A DNA stretch of 52,753 nt from a virus: positions 1-52,753 of IMG/VR virus record IMGVR_UViG_3300033153_007861, one strand, 5' to 3'. The notes under the pieces were generated by a model. That model was not told the DNA's origin and made no database searches. It was given only the letters and a program-made list of their open reading frames with translations. Shown piece after piece: positions 8,905 to 16,025 of the stretch; the stretch's first letter is position 1, and each line of letters opens with the position of its first letter. The position numbers were made by a program, and so were the translations under genes.

Positions 8905-9480
8905 TCAGGTCAAATCAATACGCTCGTAAGGATTCGATTTACCCGGCACTTTACGACCAGTGATTGTTAGATCTTCTGCCATAAGTAGAACCTTACCACC
9001 TATGTTAGATGTATAACCACCCATATCACCTTTATACATGAAGTATAAATCAGAAGGATCACTCTCGTTACTATCCTCGTACCTAATCATAATGTAAGGA
9101 AAGTTTTCTTCCGCCATTACTTCTAAAGCCTTGCTTAACTTGCTTGTTTTCATTTCAATAAAGTTAATGCCACTAAAAGTAGACGACTTGGTCTTTATAG
9201 ATGCCACCACTTCACTAAATCCACTATATTTAGGTTCTTTGTCAACATTATATCCAAATTGAAATGGATTCTCATCTGTATTACCTAGACAAGAATACGA
9301 ATCACTTGGTAAGACGAATTGTTTCGTGGTTGTATTATAATAATCAGCTATATCATAACTTGGTACACCAGCATTATATACTTGTTCACAAACATATACA
9401 ATACCAGCACCTTTTGTTGTACTTGTGGCAGTGATGTCCCTAGTATTATTTAGAGCTGCTACTTCCGCAGGTAATGCCAT
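8905..9480 (-). CDS. Tail tube protein 2, short form (191 aa)
   Basis: Similar to the C-terminal half of the neighbour at 9501-10787: shared 'KGAG[IL][VI]YV', 'C[LF]GN', 'GF/INFIE', and 'TSN[IV]GxKVLL...[IL]TI.G.K.P'. Both precede the tail chaperone, so both are taken as tail-tube (major tail) proteins produced by duplication. The ATG at 9480 has an AAAGAGAGG-type site. The frame ends at TGA and continues open for 225 codons beyond it, coding a LamG-like domain. Confidence 0.75.
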   Translation of the reverse strand: MALPAEVAALNNTRDITATSTTKGAGIVYVCEQVYNAGVPSYDIADYYNTTTKQFVLPSDSYSCLGNTDENPFQFGYNVDKEPKYSGFSEVVASIKTKSSTFSGINFIEMKTSKLSKALEVMAEENFPYIMIRYEDSNESDPSDLYFMYKGDMGGYTSNIGGKVLLMAEDLTITGRKVPGKSNPYERIDLT

Positions 9481-9500
9481 TCTATACCTCTCTTTCTTTA

Positions 9501-10787
9501 TTATTCATATTTAGTTCCATTGTGATCTAATCTTGTAATAACTCTTTTGTAGTCAGGATGCTTCGCACCATTAATTGTAATGCCTTCAACACCTAATAAC
9601 ACTTTATCTCCAACATTACTTGTAATACTACCACTCATAGAACCACTTGGTATGATATATATTCTATCAGGAATAGCACTTGTATCACTATCTTTGTATG
9701 TTGTAATATAAAATGTATATTGATTATCAGTGTCAAGCAAGGAAACAATCGCATCCTCTAAGATAGTCGTCTTGTTTTCAATAAAAGTAAACCCTGAAAT
9801 ATCTACGGTTTTTTCGGTATAAGATTGTTCTATTTCATCCATATTGTTCAAGTAATCTGTTTGCTCTCCACCCTCTGCAATATTTATATCACCATCCATT
9901 AAAATGTTGCCAAAGCATTTTGCATCAGTTATAACCCCAGTAGAATCATTTATAATGCTTGTTATGTTTTGATCAGCACTTAGTAAATCAGATACATATA
10001 TTAATCCAGCACCTTTATATGTGAAATCAGTACCAGTCGCTCTAGTAATACCCAAATCAAGCATAAATACTTCTTTAGGTGTCCATTCAGAATATATTCT
10101 AGTAGCATAATTAGAGAATGTTTCAGTAAATGCACTTGTCTTATGCTTTAATTCAAAATAATCTAATGTTGCTGAATAAGGCTCTCCCAATGCTCCGCCA
10201 CCGACATATTGTGTAGTCCCTGTTCCAGTAATAGTAAGAGCTACAGGCCCGTCAAATGCACCACCGTTTAAAATCACTCCAACATCTCCATCATATAAAA
10301 GCTCAAATCCAACACTACAATTATCTTTATATACATAACCATCAACATACGATTTAGCAACACCGTCATATATAAAAATTTTCACTTGTCCTTTTGGATC
10401 AGCATTCCATGTAGCTAACTCACCAGCAGAACTGATTTGCGAACCATCTATATGAGCTTCAAATCCAATTGAGCAATTATATAACAAGCTCGCACCATCA
10501 AATAAAAATTGATCTACACTGTGATCGTCAACTGTATTAATAGTCCAATTCAAAGCTAATCTAGTGAAATCACCTGCGGTATAACTTTTTACAAATGCTA
10601 AACTTGTATTTGCATCTGCACCCCAACTAGCATTACCCTCGTATCCTGCAAATGCTTCATCATTTTTGTTTGATTTAAAACTCTTGCCAGCTTCATCAGT
10701 AATACTTACTGTCTCTCCGTCACTAATTAAATTACCAATTCCGTATTTAGGACTTATAACAACACTTGAGTCCGTAAAAACTCCCAT
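9501..10787 (-). CDS. Tail tube protein 1 with extra N-terminal domain (428 aa)
   Basis: The C-terminal ~200 residues match the 191-residue neighbour. The N-terminal ~220 residues are an added beta-rich region with an internal near-repeat ('YNCSIGFEAHIDG' and 'DNCSVGFELLYDG'). It follows the major capsid gene after an intrinsic terminator. A tail-tube protein carrying an outward-facing extra domain would decorate the tube. Which of the two paralogs builds most of the tube cannot be told from sequence. Confidence 0.65.
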   Translation of the reverse strand: MGVFTDSSVVISPKYGIGNLISDGETVSITDEAGKSFKSNKNDEAFAGYEGNASWGADANTSLAFVKSYTAGDFTRLALNWTINTVDDHSVDQFLFDGASLLYNCSIGFEAHIDGSQISSAGELATWNADPKGQVKIFIYDGVAKSYVDGYVYKDNCSVGFELLYDGDVGVILNGGAFDGPVALTITGTGTTQYVGGGALGEPYSATLDYFELKHKTSAFTETFSNYATRIYSEWTPKEVFMLDLGITRATGTDFTYKGAGLIYVSDLLSADQNITSIINDSTGVITDAKCFGNILMDGDINIAEGGEQTDYLNNMDEIEQSYTEKTVDISGFTFIENKTTILEDAIVSLLDTDNQYTFYITTYKDSDTSAIPDRIYIIPSGSMSGSITSNVGDKVLLGVEGITINGAKHPDYKRVITRLDHNGTKYE

Positions 10788-10815
10788 TTAATACTCCCTT
10801 CCTTGATTTAAATAT

Positions 10816-10840
10816 AAAAAAAAGGGGTATTACCCCCTTT
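10816..10840 (-). terminator. Intrinsic terminator after the major capsid gene
   Basis: On the minus strand AAAGGGG, loop of six, CCCCTTT, then a T-tract of eight. It lies 10 bp after the capsid stop, upstream of the tail-tube genes, and may lower tail transcription relative to capsid. Confidence 0.85.
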
Positions 10841-10848
10841 ATAACTAT

Positions 10849-11805
10849 CTATGCTATTACGCCTTCAAGAACCAAAATATTTAATGGGTTCTTAATTAAA
10901 AATCCATAAGAAGCATCCATCCATATTTTGTAATCACCTAAGGCTCTATCTACTGTGTGGTTTTCTGTCACCAAATCCCTCATCACAAAAGGAATTGTAC
11001 CTGTTTTCCATTTAGACCAAGTAAGATGATTCATGCCGTCTCTGTTTCTAATAGACACATTCGGTGATTTGTGCATGATATACATATTCTTGTCACCAGT
11101 CCATACATTACCGATACTATCCTTATTACTATCAGGAGTATCAAATATAACTACTTTAGATACCATATTGCCAAATACTTTATCTCTAATCATGTTTTCC
11201 AGAGCATTACCGTTAACATCCCATTTATAATTAAGCATGTCAGTAAAATCAAATCTTGTTCTCAAGACTGCAACTACATCTCTTGGAACACCAACAATAA
11301 GATTATCCCTATTTACTAACTTGTCTAAATATGCAGTATATACCCCAAGAATATTATCCGCAGTATCTAATCTGTCAGCACTCGCAACAGTTTGTGTATT
11401 AGTTATTCCAGCCAATGCAGTTTTAAATGCTACTTCATTTTTGAAATCATAGGCATCAATCAAAGTTTTACTTAAAAATATTTTCTCATCTCTTTGTTCC
11501 TTACTGTCCATCTCGTCCCATTCTAAAGCATCGATTTTTTCACCATCATCAAATATTGAAAGAGAGTATTCTAAACTATCTTTCTCTACTGTACCAAACA
11601 CTCTTGAGTTAGTTCCAGAAGATTTTAAATCTGCAACACGAGCTGCTTGTAATTTTCTCACTGCTTGTTTCAATTTACCCTTTCTATCCTTAACAGATAG
11701 TGAAGATAAAAAATTATTGTAAGCAAAGTTGTTATTAAAATACCCTATTGATCCCAGGTATTCAGGCAACCATTTTATTGGTCTTGCTATGTTATTTGTA
11801 CTCAT
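10849..11805 (-). CDS. Major capsid protein (318 aa)
   Basis: Placed after the protease/scaffold and decoration genes and followed by a terminator, as expected for the most expressed head gene. It has a helical N-terminal arm, then alternating alpha/beta content typical of the HK97 fold, ending in 'DRALGDYKIWMDASYGFLIKNP'. The start has an uninterrupted GGGGGGG site. No exact family is recognised from the sequence; identity rests mainly on position, size and partners. Confidence 0.8.
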   Translation of the reverse strand: MSTNNIARPIKWLPEYLGSIGYFNNNFAYNNFLSSLSVKDRKGKLKQAVRKLQAARVADLKSSGTNSRVFGTVEKDSLEYSLSIFDDGEKIDALEWDEMDSKEQRDEKIFLSKTLIDAYDFKNEVAFKTALAGITNTQTVASADRLDTADNILGVYTAYLDKLVNRDNLIVGVPRDVVAVLRTRFDFTDMLNYKWDVNGNALENMIRDKVFGNMVSKVVIFDTPDSNKDSIGNVWTGDKNMYIMHKSPNVSIRNRDGMNHLTWSKWKTGTIPFVMRDLVTENHTVDRALGDYKIWMDASYGFLIKNPLNILVLEGVIA

Positions 11806-11813
11806 TTCCCCCC

Positions 11814-12227
11814 CTATGTAAGCTTATATGCTAATTGACAAAAATATTCAGTGTATAATGTGTCATCTTGATACCAACTGTGTGATTCAGGTAAAGATGT
11901 TATTGTTCCAACTTCAATAGTACCTGCATCAGTTGTCCCCTTATCAACTATTAAACCGTTTTCATCAATAACAGCTTTTGTACCAACTGTCACATCAGTA
12001 GATTTACAATGAACCATAACGAGCATTCCATCCTCTGTTAATACAGATAATGTCTCGGCAGTAAGATAAGTGTGTTTATCTCTATTTAGTGCATCAACAC
12101 CAGTTTCATCAGCAACAGTTACTTTTCCTGCAGCAGTATATTTTACAAATTGTCTTGCTTTGATACCACCATCGCTTATATACGCTGGAGCTTCCTTTGT
12201 AGTTTGTGCGCTTTCTTTCCAAGCCAT
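11814..12227 (-). CDS. Head decoration / stabilisation protein (137 aa)
   Basis: Small beta-rich, Thr/Val/Gly-rich protein between the protease-scaffold gene and the major capsid, the usual slot of gpD-like or DUF2190-like capsid stabilisers. It contains 'GGIKARQFVKYTAAGKVTVAD', a common pattern in such proteins. Of two adjacent ATGs the second (12227) lies 5 bp from GGAGG and is preferred. Confidence 0.7.
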   Translation of the reverse strand: MAWKESAQTTKEAPAYISDGGIKARQFVKYTAAGKVTVADETGVDALNRDKHTYLTAETLSVLTEDGMLVMVHCKSTDVTVGTKAVIDENGLIVDKGTTDAGTIEVGTITSLPESHSWYQDDTLYTEYFCQLAYKLT

Positions 12228-12237
12228 CATATCCTCC

Positions 12238-12696
12238 TTATTTATCCTCTACTTTGTCTAATATTTCCATTGCTTCTTCATGATCAGGTTTCCTATTATG
12301 TTTCTTTATAAAAGCATTATATAAACCCGAATATGTATTTTCACTAAACTCTTCTTTTTCAATATCCTGATTCTTCATTTCTCTTGCAGAAAATCCATCA
12401 AGTATTAAATCAACAACCTCAAGACCCATTGAATTGCGAGCATTAATCAAGTTTTCTAATTCTTTTTCAGTACCATCTTCTTCTGTTTTAAGTGTAATAC
12501 CACGAGCGTTAACTAAAGCTTGCACTTCATTTCTAACTCTTAATTCATTAGCAACTTTAAGATCTTTCTTTACTGCAACATACTTCTCGGCAATTTCCTT
12601 ATTTGTCAATTCAAGCTCTCTTACTCTCGCTTGAGCTACTTCTAGTACATTTGTTGGTTTATCAACATTACCATCTTCCTTCTTTCCTTTAGGCAT
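12238..12696 (-). CDS. Nested scaffolding protein, internal start (152 aa)
   Basis: Inside the protease gene the in-frame ATG at 12696 is preceded by AAAAGGGGGATTTA, a ribosome site as good as that of any gene here. It falls exactly at the junction between the protease domain and the charged coiled-coil tail. The product starts 'MPKGKKEDGNVDKP'. This matches the known pattern of scaffolds made from an internal start of the protease gene. Confidence 0.65.
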   Translation of the reverse strand: MPKGKKEDGNVDKPTNVLEVAQARVRELELTNKEIAEKYVAVKKDLKVANELRVRNEVQALVNARGITLKTEEDGTEKELENLINARNSMGLEVVDLILDGFSAREMKNQDIEKEEFSENTYSGLYNAFIKKHNRKPDHEEAMEILDKVEDK

Positions 12697-13302
12697 TAAA
12701 TCCCCCTTTTGTATTTTTGTTACACCACGATTCTGTAACATATTAGTATGACGCACTTTTGAAAAATTAGTATTATCACTTTCATTCATTATTCCAGTTA
12801 TTATACCTAACTCTAGTGCTTCATTTGTATTCAAGAACCAGTTTTTACCTTTAACATGATCCAATAATTCCTGACCGTTCATTTTAGTGTTTTCAGAAAG
12901 CAAGTCAAACAATTTACTTTGTAGTACTTCTGCTCTTTCAATACTATCTTTTTGCTCGCTTACAGTTCCGTAATTACCACCTGATACTTCATGTATCATT
13001 ATACTTGTTGAATTAGTCATGTATCTTTCATCCCCAAGAGAGAGAAGTACTGATCCAGCCGACATTGCAACCCCAAAAGCTACCGTCACCAATTTGTTAT
13101 CCATAGCTTTAAGTGCATCAACAAAACCAAACATTGGTTCAATATAACCACCATACGAATTAATGACCAAGTACACATCGTCTTTATAACCGTTATCAAG
13201 TATTTCACCAAGCCTATTCGTAGCCTCTTTCACCGAGTATTCATCTACATTATCAAAAAATAATATTGACTTATCCATATTAATATCCGTGAACTTTAAC
13301 AA
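12238..13302 (-). CDS. Head maturation protease (ClpP/S49-like) with C-terminal scaffold domain (354 aa)
   Basis: Residues ~13-190 form a ClpP-fold serine protease: 'YLVINSYGGYIEPMFGFVDAL', catalytic Ser in 'VAMSAGS' (about 81) and His in 'IMIHEVSGG' (about 104). The last ~150 residues are charged coiled coil, fitting a scaffold. The TTG at 13302 has GGGGG seven bases upstream; the ATG at 13323 overlaps the previous gene and has no site. As in lambda C/Nu3, protease and scaffold share a frame. It cuts the scaffold and head proteins during head maturation. Confidence 0.85.
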   Translation of the reverse strand: MLKFTDINMDKSILFFDNVDEYSVKEATNRLGEILDNGYKDDVYLVINSYGGYIEPMFGFVDALKAMDNKLVTVAFGVAMSAGSVLLSLGDERYMTNSTSIMIHEVSGGNYGTVSEQKDSIERAEVLQSKLFDLLSENTKMNGQELLDHVKGKNWFLNTNEALELGIITGIMNESDNTNFSKVRHTNMLQNRGVTKIQKGDLMPKGKKEDGNVDKPTNVLEVAQARVRELELTNKEIAEKYVAVKKDLKVANELRVRNEVQALVNARGITLKTEEDGTEKELENLINARNSMGLEVVDLILDGFSAREMKNQDIEKEEFSENTYSGLYNAFIKKHNRKPDHEEAMEILDKVEDK

Positions 13303-13313
13303 TTTTACACCCC

Positions 13314-13811
13314 CTAACTCCATACTTTATTTAATTTTACACCATCACCCACCAATTTCGGACTAGCATTGTCTGGGTAATTATTTTTACCCAATGCTTT
13401 AATCATACCAATAGCTTCATTTCTATCTATTATAATCAATGAATTAACCTCTGATATATCACTTAATGTAGCCCATCCACTCAAACTAATTTCAGCCATG
13501 GCAATTTTTAATACTAATGTTTTAAATATGTCACTACTGCTAGCTAAAGATGATTTAATATACTGATACATATAAGCATGAGCATCATTAATCCCTGCTT
13601 GTGTCCTGCTCGCTATAATATTCAATAACCTAATCTGTTCAGCTGTTAAATCACCATCTAAAGGCTCACTATTAAATATTTTTCGTAAATTAGAATCTAT
13701 TTTCTCTATAGTTATATCCCCAAGATCCTCATAAGCCAATAGGCAAAAATTAGATATGGTTTGAGTAGAATATTTATCTAGTACATTTATACCTGTTATT
13801 ATCATATCCAT
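13314..13811 (-). CDS. Hypothetical head-region protein (165 aa)
   Basis: First gene after the tRNA terminator, with AAGGAG before ATG. Largely helical, with no recognised motif. Its stop overlaps the sequence preceding the protease start. Position between the tRNAs and the protease suggests a head or connector protein; function unknown. Confidence 0.65.
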   Translation of the reverse strand: MDMIITGINVLDKYSTQTISNFCLLAYEDLGDITIEKIDSNLRKIFNSEPLDGDLTAEQIRLLNIIASRTQAGINDAHAYMYQYIKSSLASSSDIFKTLVLKIAMAEISLSGWATLSDISEVNSLIIIDRNEAIGMIKALGKNNYPDNASPKLVGDGVKLNKVWS

Positions 13812-13835
13812 AACTTACTCCTTAAAAATTTGCAT

Positions 13836-13872
13836 AAAAAAAATAGCAAGATTAAATTAATAACCTTGCTAT
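13836..13872 (-). terminator. Intrinsic terminator after the tRNA cluster
   Basis: Minus strand ATAGCAAG stem pairing with CTTGCTAT across an AT loop, followed by eight T. It ends a transcript carrying the three tRNAs, just before the head gene at 13811. Confidence 0.9.
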
Positions 13873-13934
13873 ATATATTATTACCAATCTCTATTACACT
13901 TCCACGATAGGTACGATTAGTTAGTCTTATTACA

Positions 13935-14009
13935 TGGTTGAGGTATCAGGATTCGAACCTGAAAATACTGGAATCAAAGTCCAGTGCCTTGCCGTTTGGC
14001 GATACCTCA
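13935..14009 (-). tRNA. tRNA-Gln (anticodon TTG)
   Basis: 75 nt. Acceptor stem TGAGGTA/TACCTCA, discriminator A and encoded CCA; anticodon arm CTGGA-CTTTGAT-TCCAG gives TTG; T-arm with GGTTCGAATCC. The fold is complete, so the gene should be functional. It reads CAA, a preferred Gln codon in this AT-rich genome. Confidence 0.95.
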
Positions 14010-14023
14010 ATTTATATATAAAA

Positions 14024-14100
14024 TGGAGACGATACCCAGAATCGAACTGGGAAAAATAGATTTTGCAGATCCACGCCTTTACCAATTTAGCCATATCGCC
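14024..14100 (-). tRNA. tRNA-Cys (anticodon GCA)
   Basis: 77 nt including encoded CCA. Acceptor GGCGATA pairs with TATCGTC (one G-T), discriminator T as usual for Cys. Anticodon loop CTGCAAA gives GCA. T-arm GTTCGATTC is present. Lies 14 bp from the Gln gene. Confidence 0.95.
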
Positions 14101-14111
14101 GTATATAAAAA

Positions 14112-14197
14112 TGGCGGAGAGTATAGGACTCGAACCTATAAGAGTGATTAGCTCGGTAGTTTTCAAGACTACTGACTTACCATTAGCCTAACTCTCC
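14112..14197 (-). tRNA. tRNA-Ser (anticodon TGA)
   Basis: 86 nt with a long variable arm typical of class II tRNAs. Acceptor GGAGAGT pairs with ACTCTCC, discriminator G, encoded CCA. Anticodon loop CTTGAAA gives TGA, reading TCA/TCN. First of three tandem tRNAs. Confidence 0.95.
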
Positions 14198-14211
14198 GAA
14201 TATACTGTTGA

Positions 14212-14266
14212 TTTAAAACAAAAGCCTACGAGTAAGTTTTATTCATATTTCTTACTCGTAGGCTTT
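14212..14266 (-). terminator. Strong hairpin at the transcript start (terminator or 5' stabiliser)
   Basis: A perfect 16-bp stem (AAAGCCTACGAGTAAG at 14221-14236 with its complement at 14251-14266), followed on the minus strand by TGTTTT. It begins only about 3 nt after the predicted start of the promoter at 14276-14304 and precedes the tRNAs. If it terminates, the tRNAs need readthrough; if not, it may protect the RNA 5' end. Confidence 0.8.
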
Positions 14267-14275
14267 GTCAATATA

Positions 14276-14304
14276 AATATAATACTTACCTACTTGAAAG
14301 TCAA
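14276..14304 (-). promoter_or_regulatory. Promoter of the AGGTAAGTATTATATT class (tRNA/head operon)
   Basis: TTGACT, 17 bp, TATATT. The spacer end and -10 form AGGTAAGTATTATATT, identical to two other promoters at 20059-20087 and 22566-22594. Confidence 0.8.
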
Positions 14305-14312
14305 GTATTATT

Positions 14313-14693
14313 TTAGGTTGTTTCTAATTCCATTACAAATACAACTTGATTTCCTTCATTGTTCGGATATATTGATACTATTTCCGCAAATAAATTCTTG
14401 TTTATTTCACCTTTAATTTTCGCCACAATTCCCATGGCATCCGCTGTTGTTTTTTCTACATTCGCATTTACATTCATAACAATACTAATACTAGCATTAG
14501 CACTCATAACAAAATTATTATTATTTAATTTCGATACATTAATATTAACAGAGTTGCTTGTATAGCTATGTAATATTTCTAATAATTTATTCTCGTCATA
14601 ATAGGTTTGCTTTAGCTTGACTGACTTACTCTCAATCACAGGCTTTATCATATTGTAAATTTTATTACTAAATGCTTTCATGTCCATTTCCAT
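14313..14693 (-). CDS. Hypothetical head-tail connector region protein (126 aa)
   Basis: Follows the gpG-like gene closely. The ATG at 14693 has GGGGTG upstream and is preferred over the GTG at 14699. The middle is Asn/Val-rich beta ('ANASISIVMNVNANVE'). No family recognised; the place next to a gpG-like gene suggests a tail-completion or head-tail joining role. Confidence 0.6.
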   Translation of the reverse strand: MEMDMKAFSNKIYNMIKPVIESKSVKLKQTYYDENKLLEILHSYTSNSVNINVSKLNNNNFVMSANASISIVMNVNANVEKTTADAMGIVAKIKGEINKNLFAEIVSIYPNNEGNQVVFVMELETT

Positions 14694-14695
14694 AA

Positions 14696-15172
14696 TCACC
14701 CCTTCATAATACCTTTAAACTCTATTTCTAAAAATGTACCTAATTCTTGAACAATAATATCTTCGATCTTCTTTTGTTCATGTGTCGTTAAATAATAAAA
14801 TTCTCTTTTAGGTACTACACTTTTTTTTGAAAACACTGTTTTTCCAGCTAATTCATACCTCAATACCTTTTTTCTTACAGGTTTAACCGTATAACCTTTA
14901 TGGTGAGCCAATGCTCTTTTCATAGTAGATCCAATCACAACACCATATCTTCGCTTATACCATTTAATATTATTGTACATTTTACCCGTATCGTACAGTG
15001 TGGTACCACCAGTTAATTTTGCACGAATAGATTTTGTCCAAGGATATCTACTTCCACGACCCTCGTAATCAATATGTCTACGAATCCTACCCTGTACATA
15101 TACACCTAGTTTCTCACTCAATATACCCATAATGAACTTTTTATTTCGCTTAGTTTGTCGCATAAAGCTCAT
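14696..15172 (-). CDS. Mu gpG-like virion morphogenesis / tail completion protein (158 aa)
   Basis: Carries the family pattern: 'TLYDTGKMYNNI' (L.DTG.L..SI), 'GVVIGSTMKRALAHHKGY' (V.IGT...YA..H..G) and 'VPKREFYYLT' (P.R.FL.L). Lys/Arg-rich. In Mu-like phages gpG lies after the MuF (gp30) gene, as here, and acts in head or tail joining. Start ATG has GGGGGAAAT upstream. Confidence 0.8.
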   Translation of the reverse strand: MSFMRQTKRNKKFIMGILSEKLGVYVQGRIRRHIDYEGRGSRYPWTKSIRAKLTGGTTLYDTGKMYNNIKWYKRRYGVVIGSTMKRALAHHKGYTVKPVRKKVLRYELAGKTVFSKKSVVPKREFYYLTTHEQKKIEDIIVQELGTFLEIEFKGIMKG

Positions 15173-15180
15173 ATTTCCCC

Positions 15181-16020
15181 CTAAAAATCACTCAACTTCT
15201 TATCATACATATACTTATAATTATCAACTAAAGATTCCATGTTTTCTAATTTGAAGTCAAAACCTATATCTGGTAAAATAAATACGGATTGCTTTGATAA
15301 TAATGTTTCTTGAATATCACTTTCGTTAAACTCGCCTTGCTCTAGTGGTTCAAGATAAGACCTACAGTTAAAATGATTAGGCGGTGCTATTAATTCAGTA
15401 ATACTATCACCAACTCTAAATATCTTTCCATTATAACTTCTACAAAATTCAGTAGTTCTATTGTCTAAAGTAGCAGTGTACCTAACTGCTGGATATTTAT
15501 CTTTATTTTGTACAATCTCAAAATAATAAGCAGCTTGAAACAACTTGACAGCATTCGAATCAACAATGCCTAATAACTGCCTTTTATCAATAGCATACTT
15601 TTCTAATTCTTGTCGCACAACATCCCAACCTTCTGGTATTGACTCTGAAATCTTTTCGACATTGTCCAATAATGTCATCTTTGACACTTGGGAACTATGC
15701 TTAGACATATCTTTAATTTGCTTATGAATTTTCTTAAATTTACTCTCGGTTATCAAATCATTATCTATAGCGATATTCTTTAAGGTATTGTAATTTCCAT
15801 TAAGATTAAATTTCTTTACAGATAATCCATAAACCATCAATAAAGCATATAGATACGAATTTATCATTATATTTTCTATCTCAGTATCTAAACTATCGTC
15901 TAACTCGTCAAGCAAATATTCTTTATTAAATTCAGACTTATTGGATATAAGCTCAATATACCTGTCCATTATTTTCTCTATATTATCCAGCGGATATTTA
16001 TCTACAATTAAGTAAAACAC
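15181..16020 (-). CDS. MuF-like head morphogenesis protein (Mu gp30 family, 279 aa)
   Basis: The C-terminal third holds the MuF signature 'YTATLDNRTTEFCRSYNGKIF' and 'IAPPNHFNCRSYLEPL', with the conserved Cys residues and the PP.H..CRS motif. The N-terminal part is helical. GTG start after AAGGAA, 5 bp after the portal stop. MuF proteins are minor head proteins that accompany the portal and help capsid assembly or DNA ejection. Confidence 0.88.
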   Translation of the reverse strand: MFYLIVDKYPLDNIEKIMDRYIELISNKSEFNKEYLLDELDDSLDTEIENIMINSYLYALLMVYGLSVKKFNLNGNYNTLKNIAIDNDLITESKFKKIHKQIKDMSKHSSQVSKMTLLDNVEKISESIPEGWDVVRQELEKYAIDKRQLLGIVDSNAVKLFQAAYYFEIVQNKDKYPAVRYTATLDNRTTEFCRSYNGKIFRVGDSITELIAPPNHFNCRSYLEPLEQGEFNESDIQETLLSKQSVFILPDIGFDFKLENMESLVDNYKYMYDKKLSDF

Positions 16021-16025
16021 TTTCC

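Noticed and set aside
8905-8907. Recoded genetic code with TGA as Trp
   Set aside because: TGA is the stop in many ATGA/GTGA-overlapping genes (for example 23716, 24441, 26718), so the code is standard.
13930-14166. 78-codon minus-strand frame
   Set aside because: It lies over the Gln, Cys and Ser tRNA genes; chance frame.
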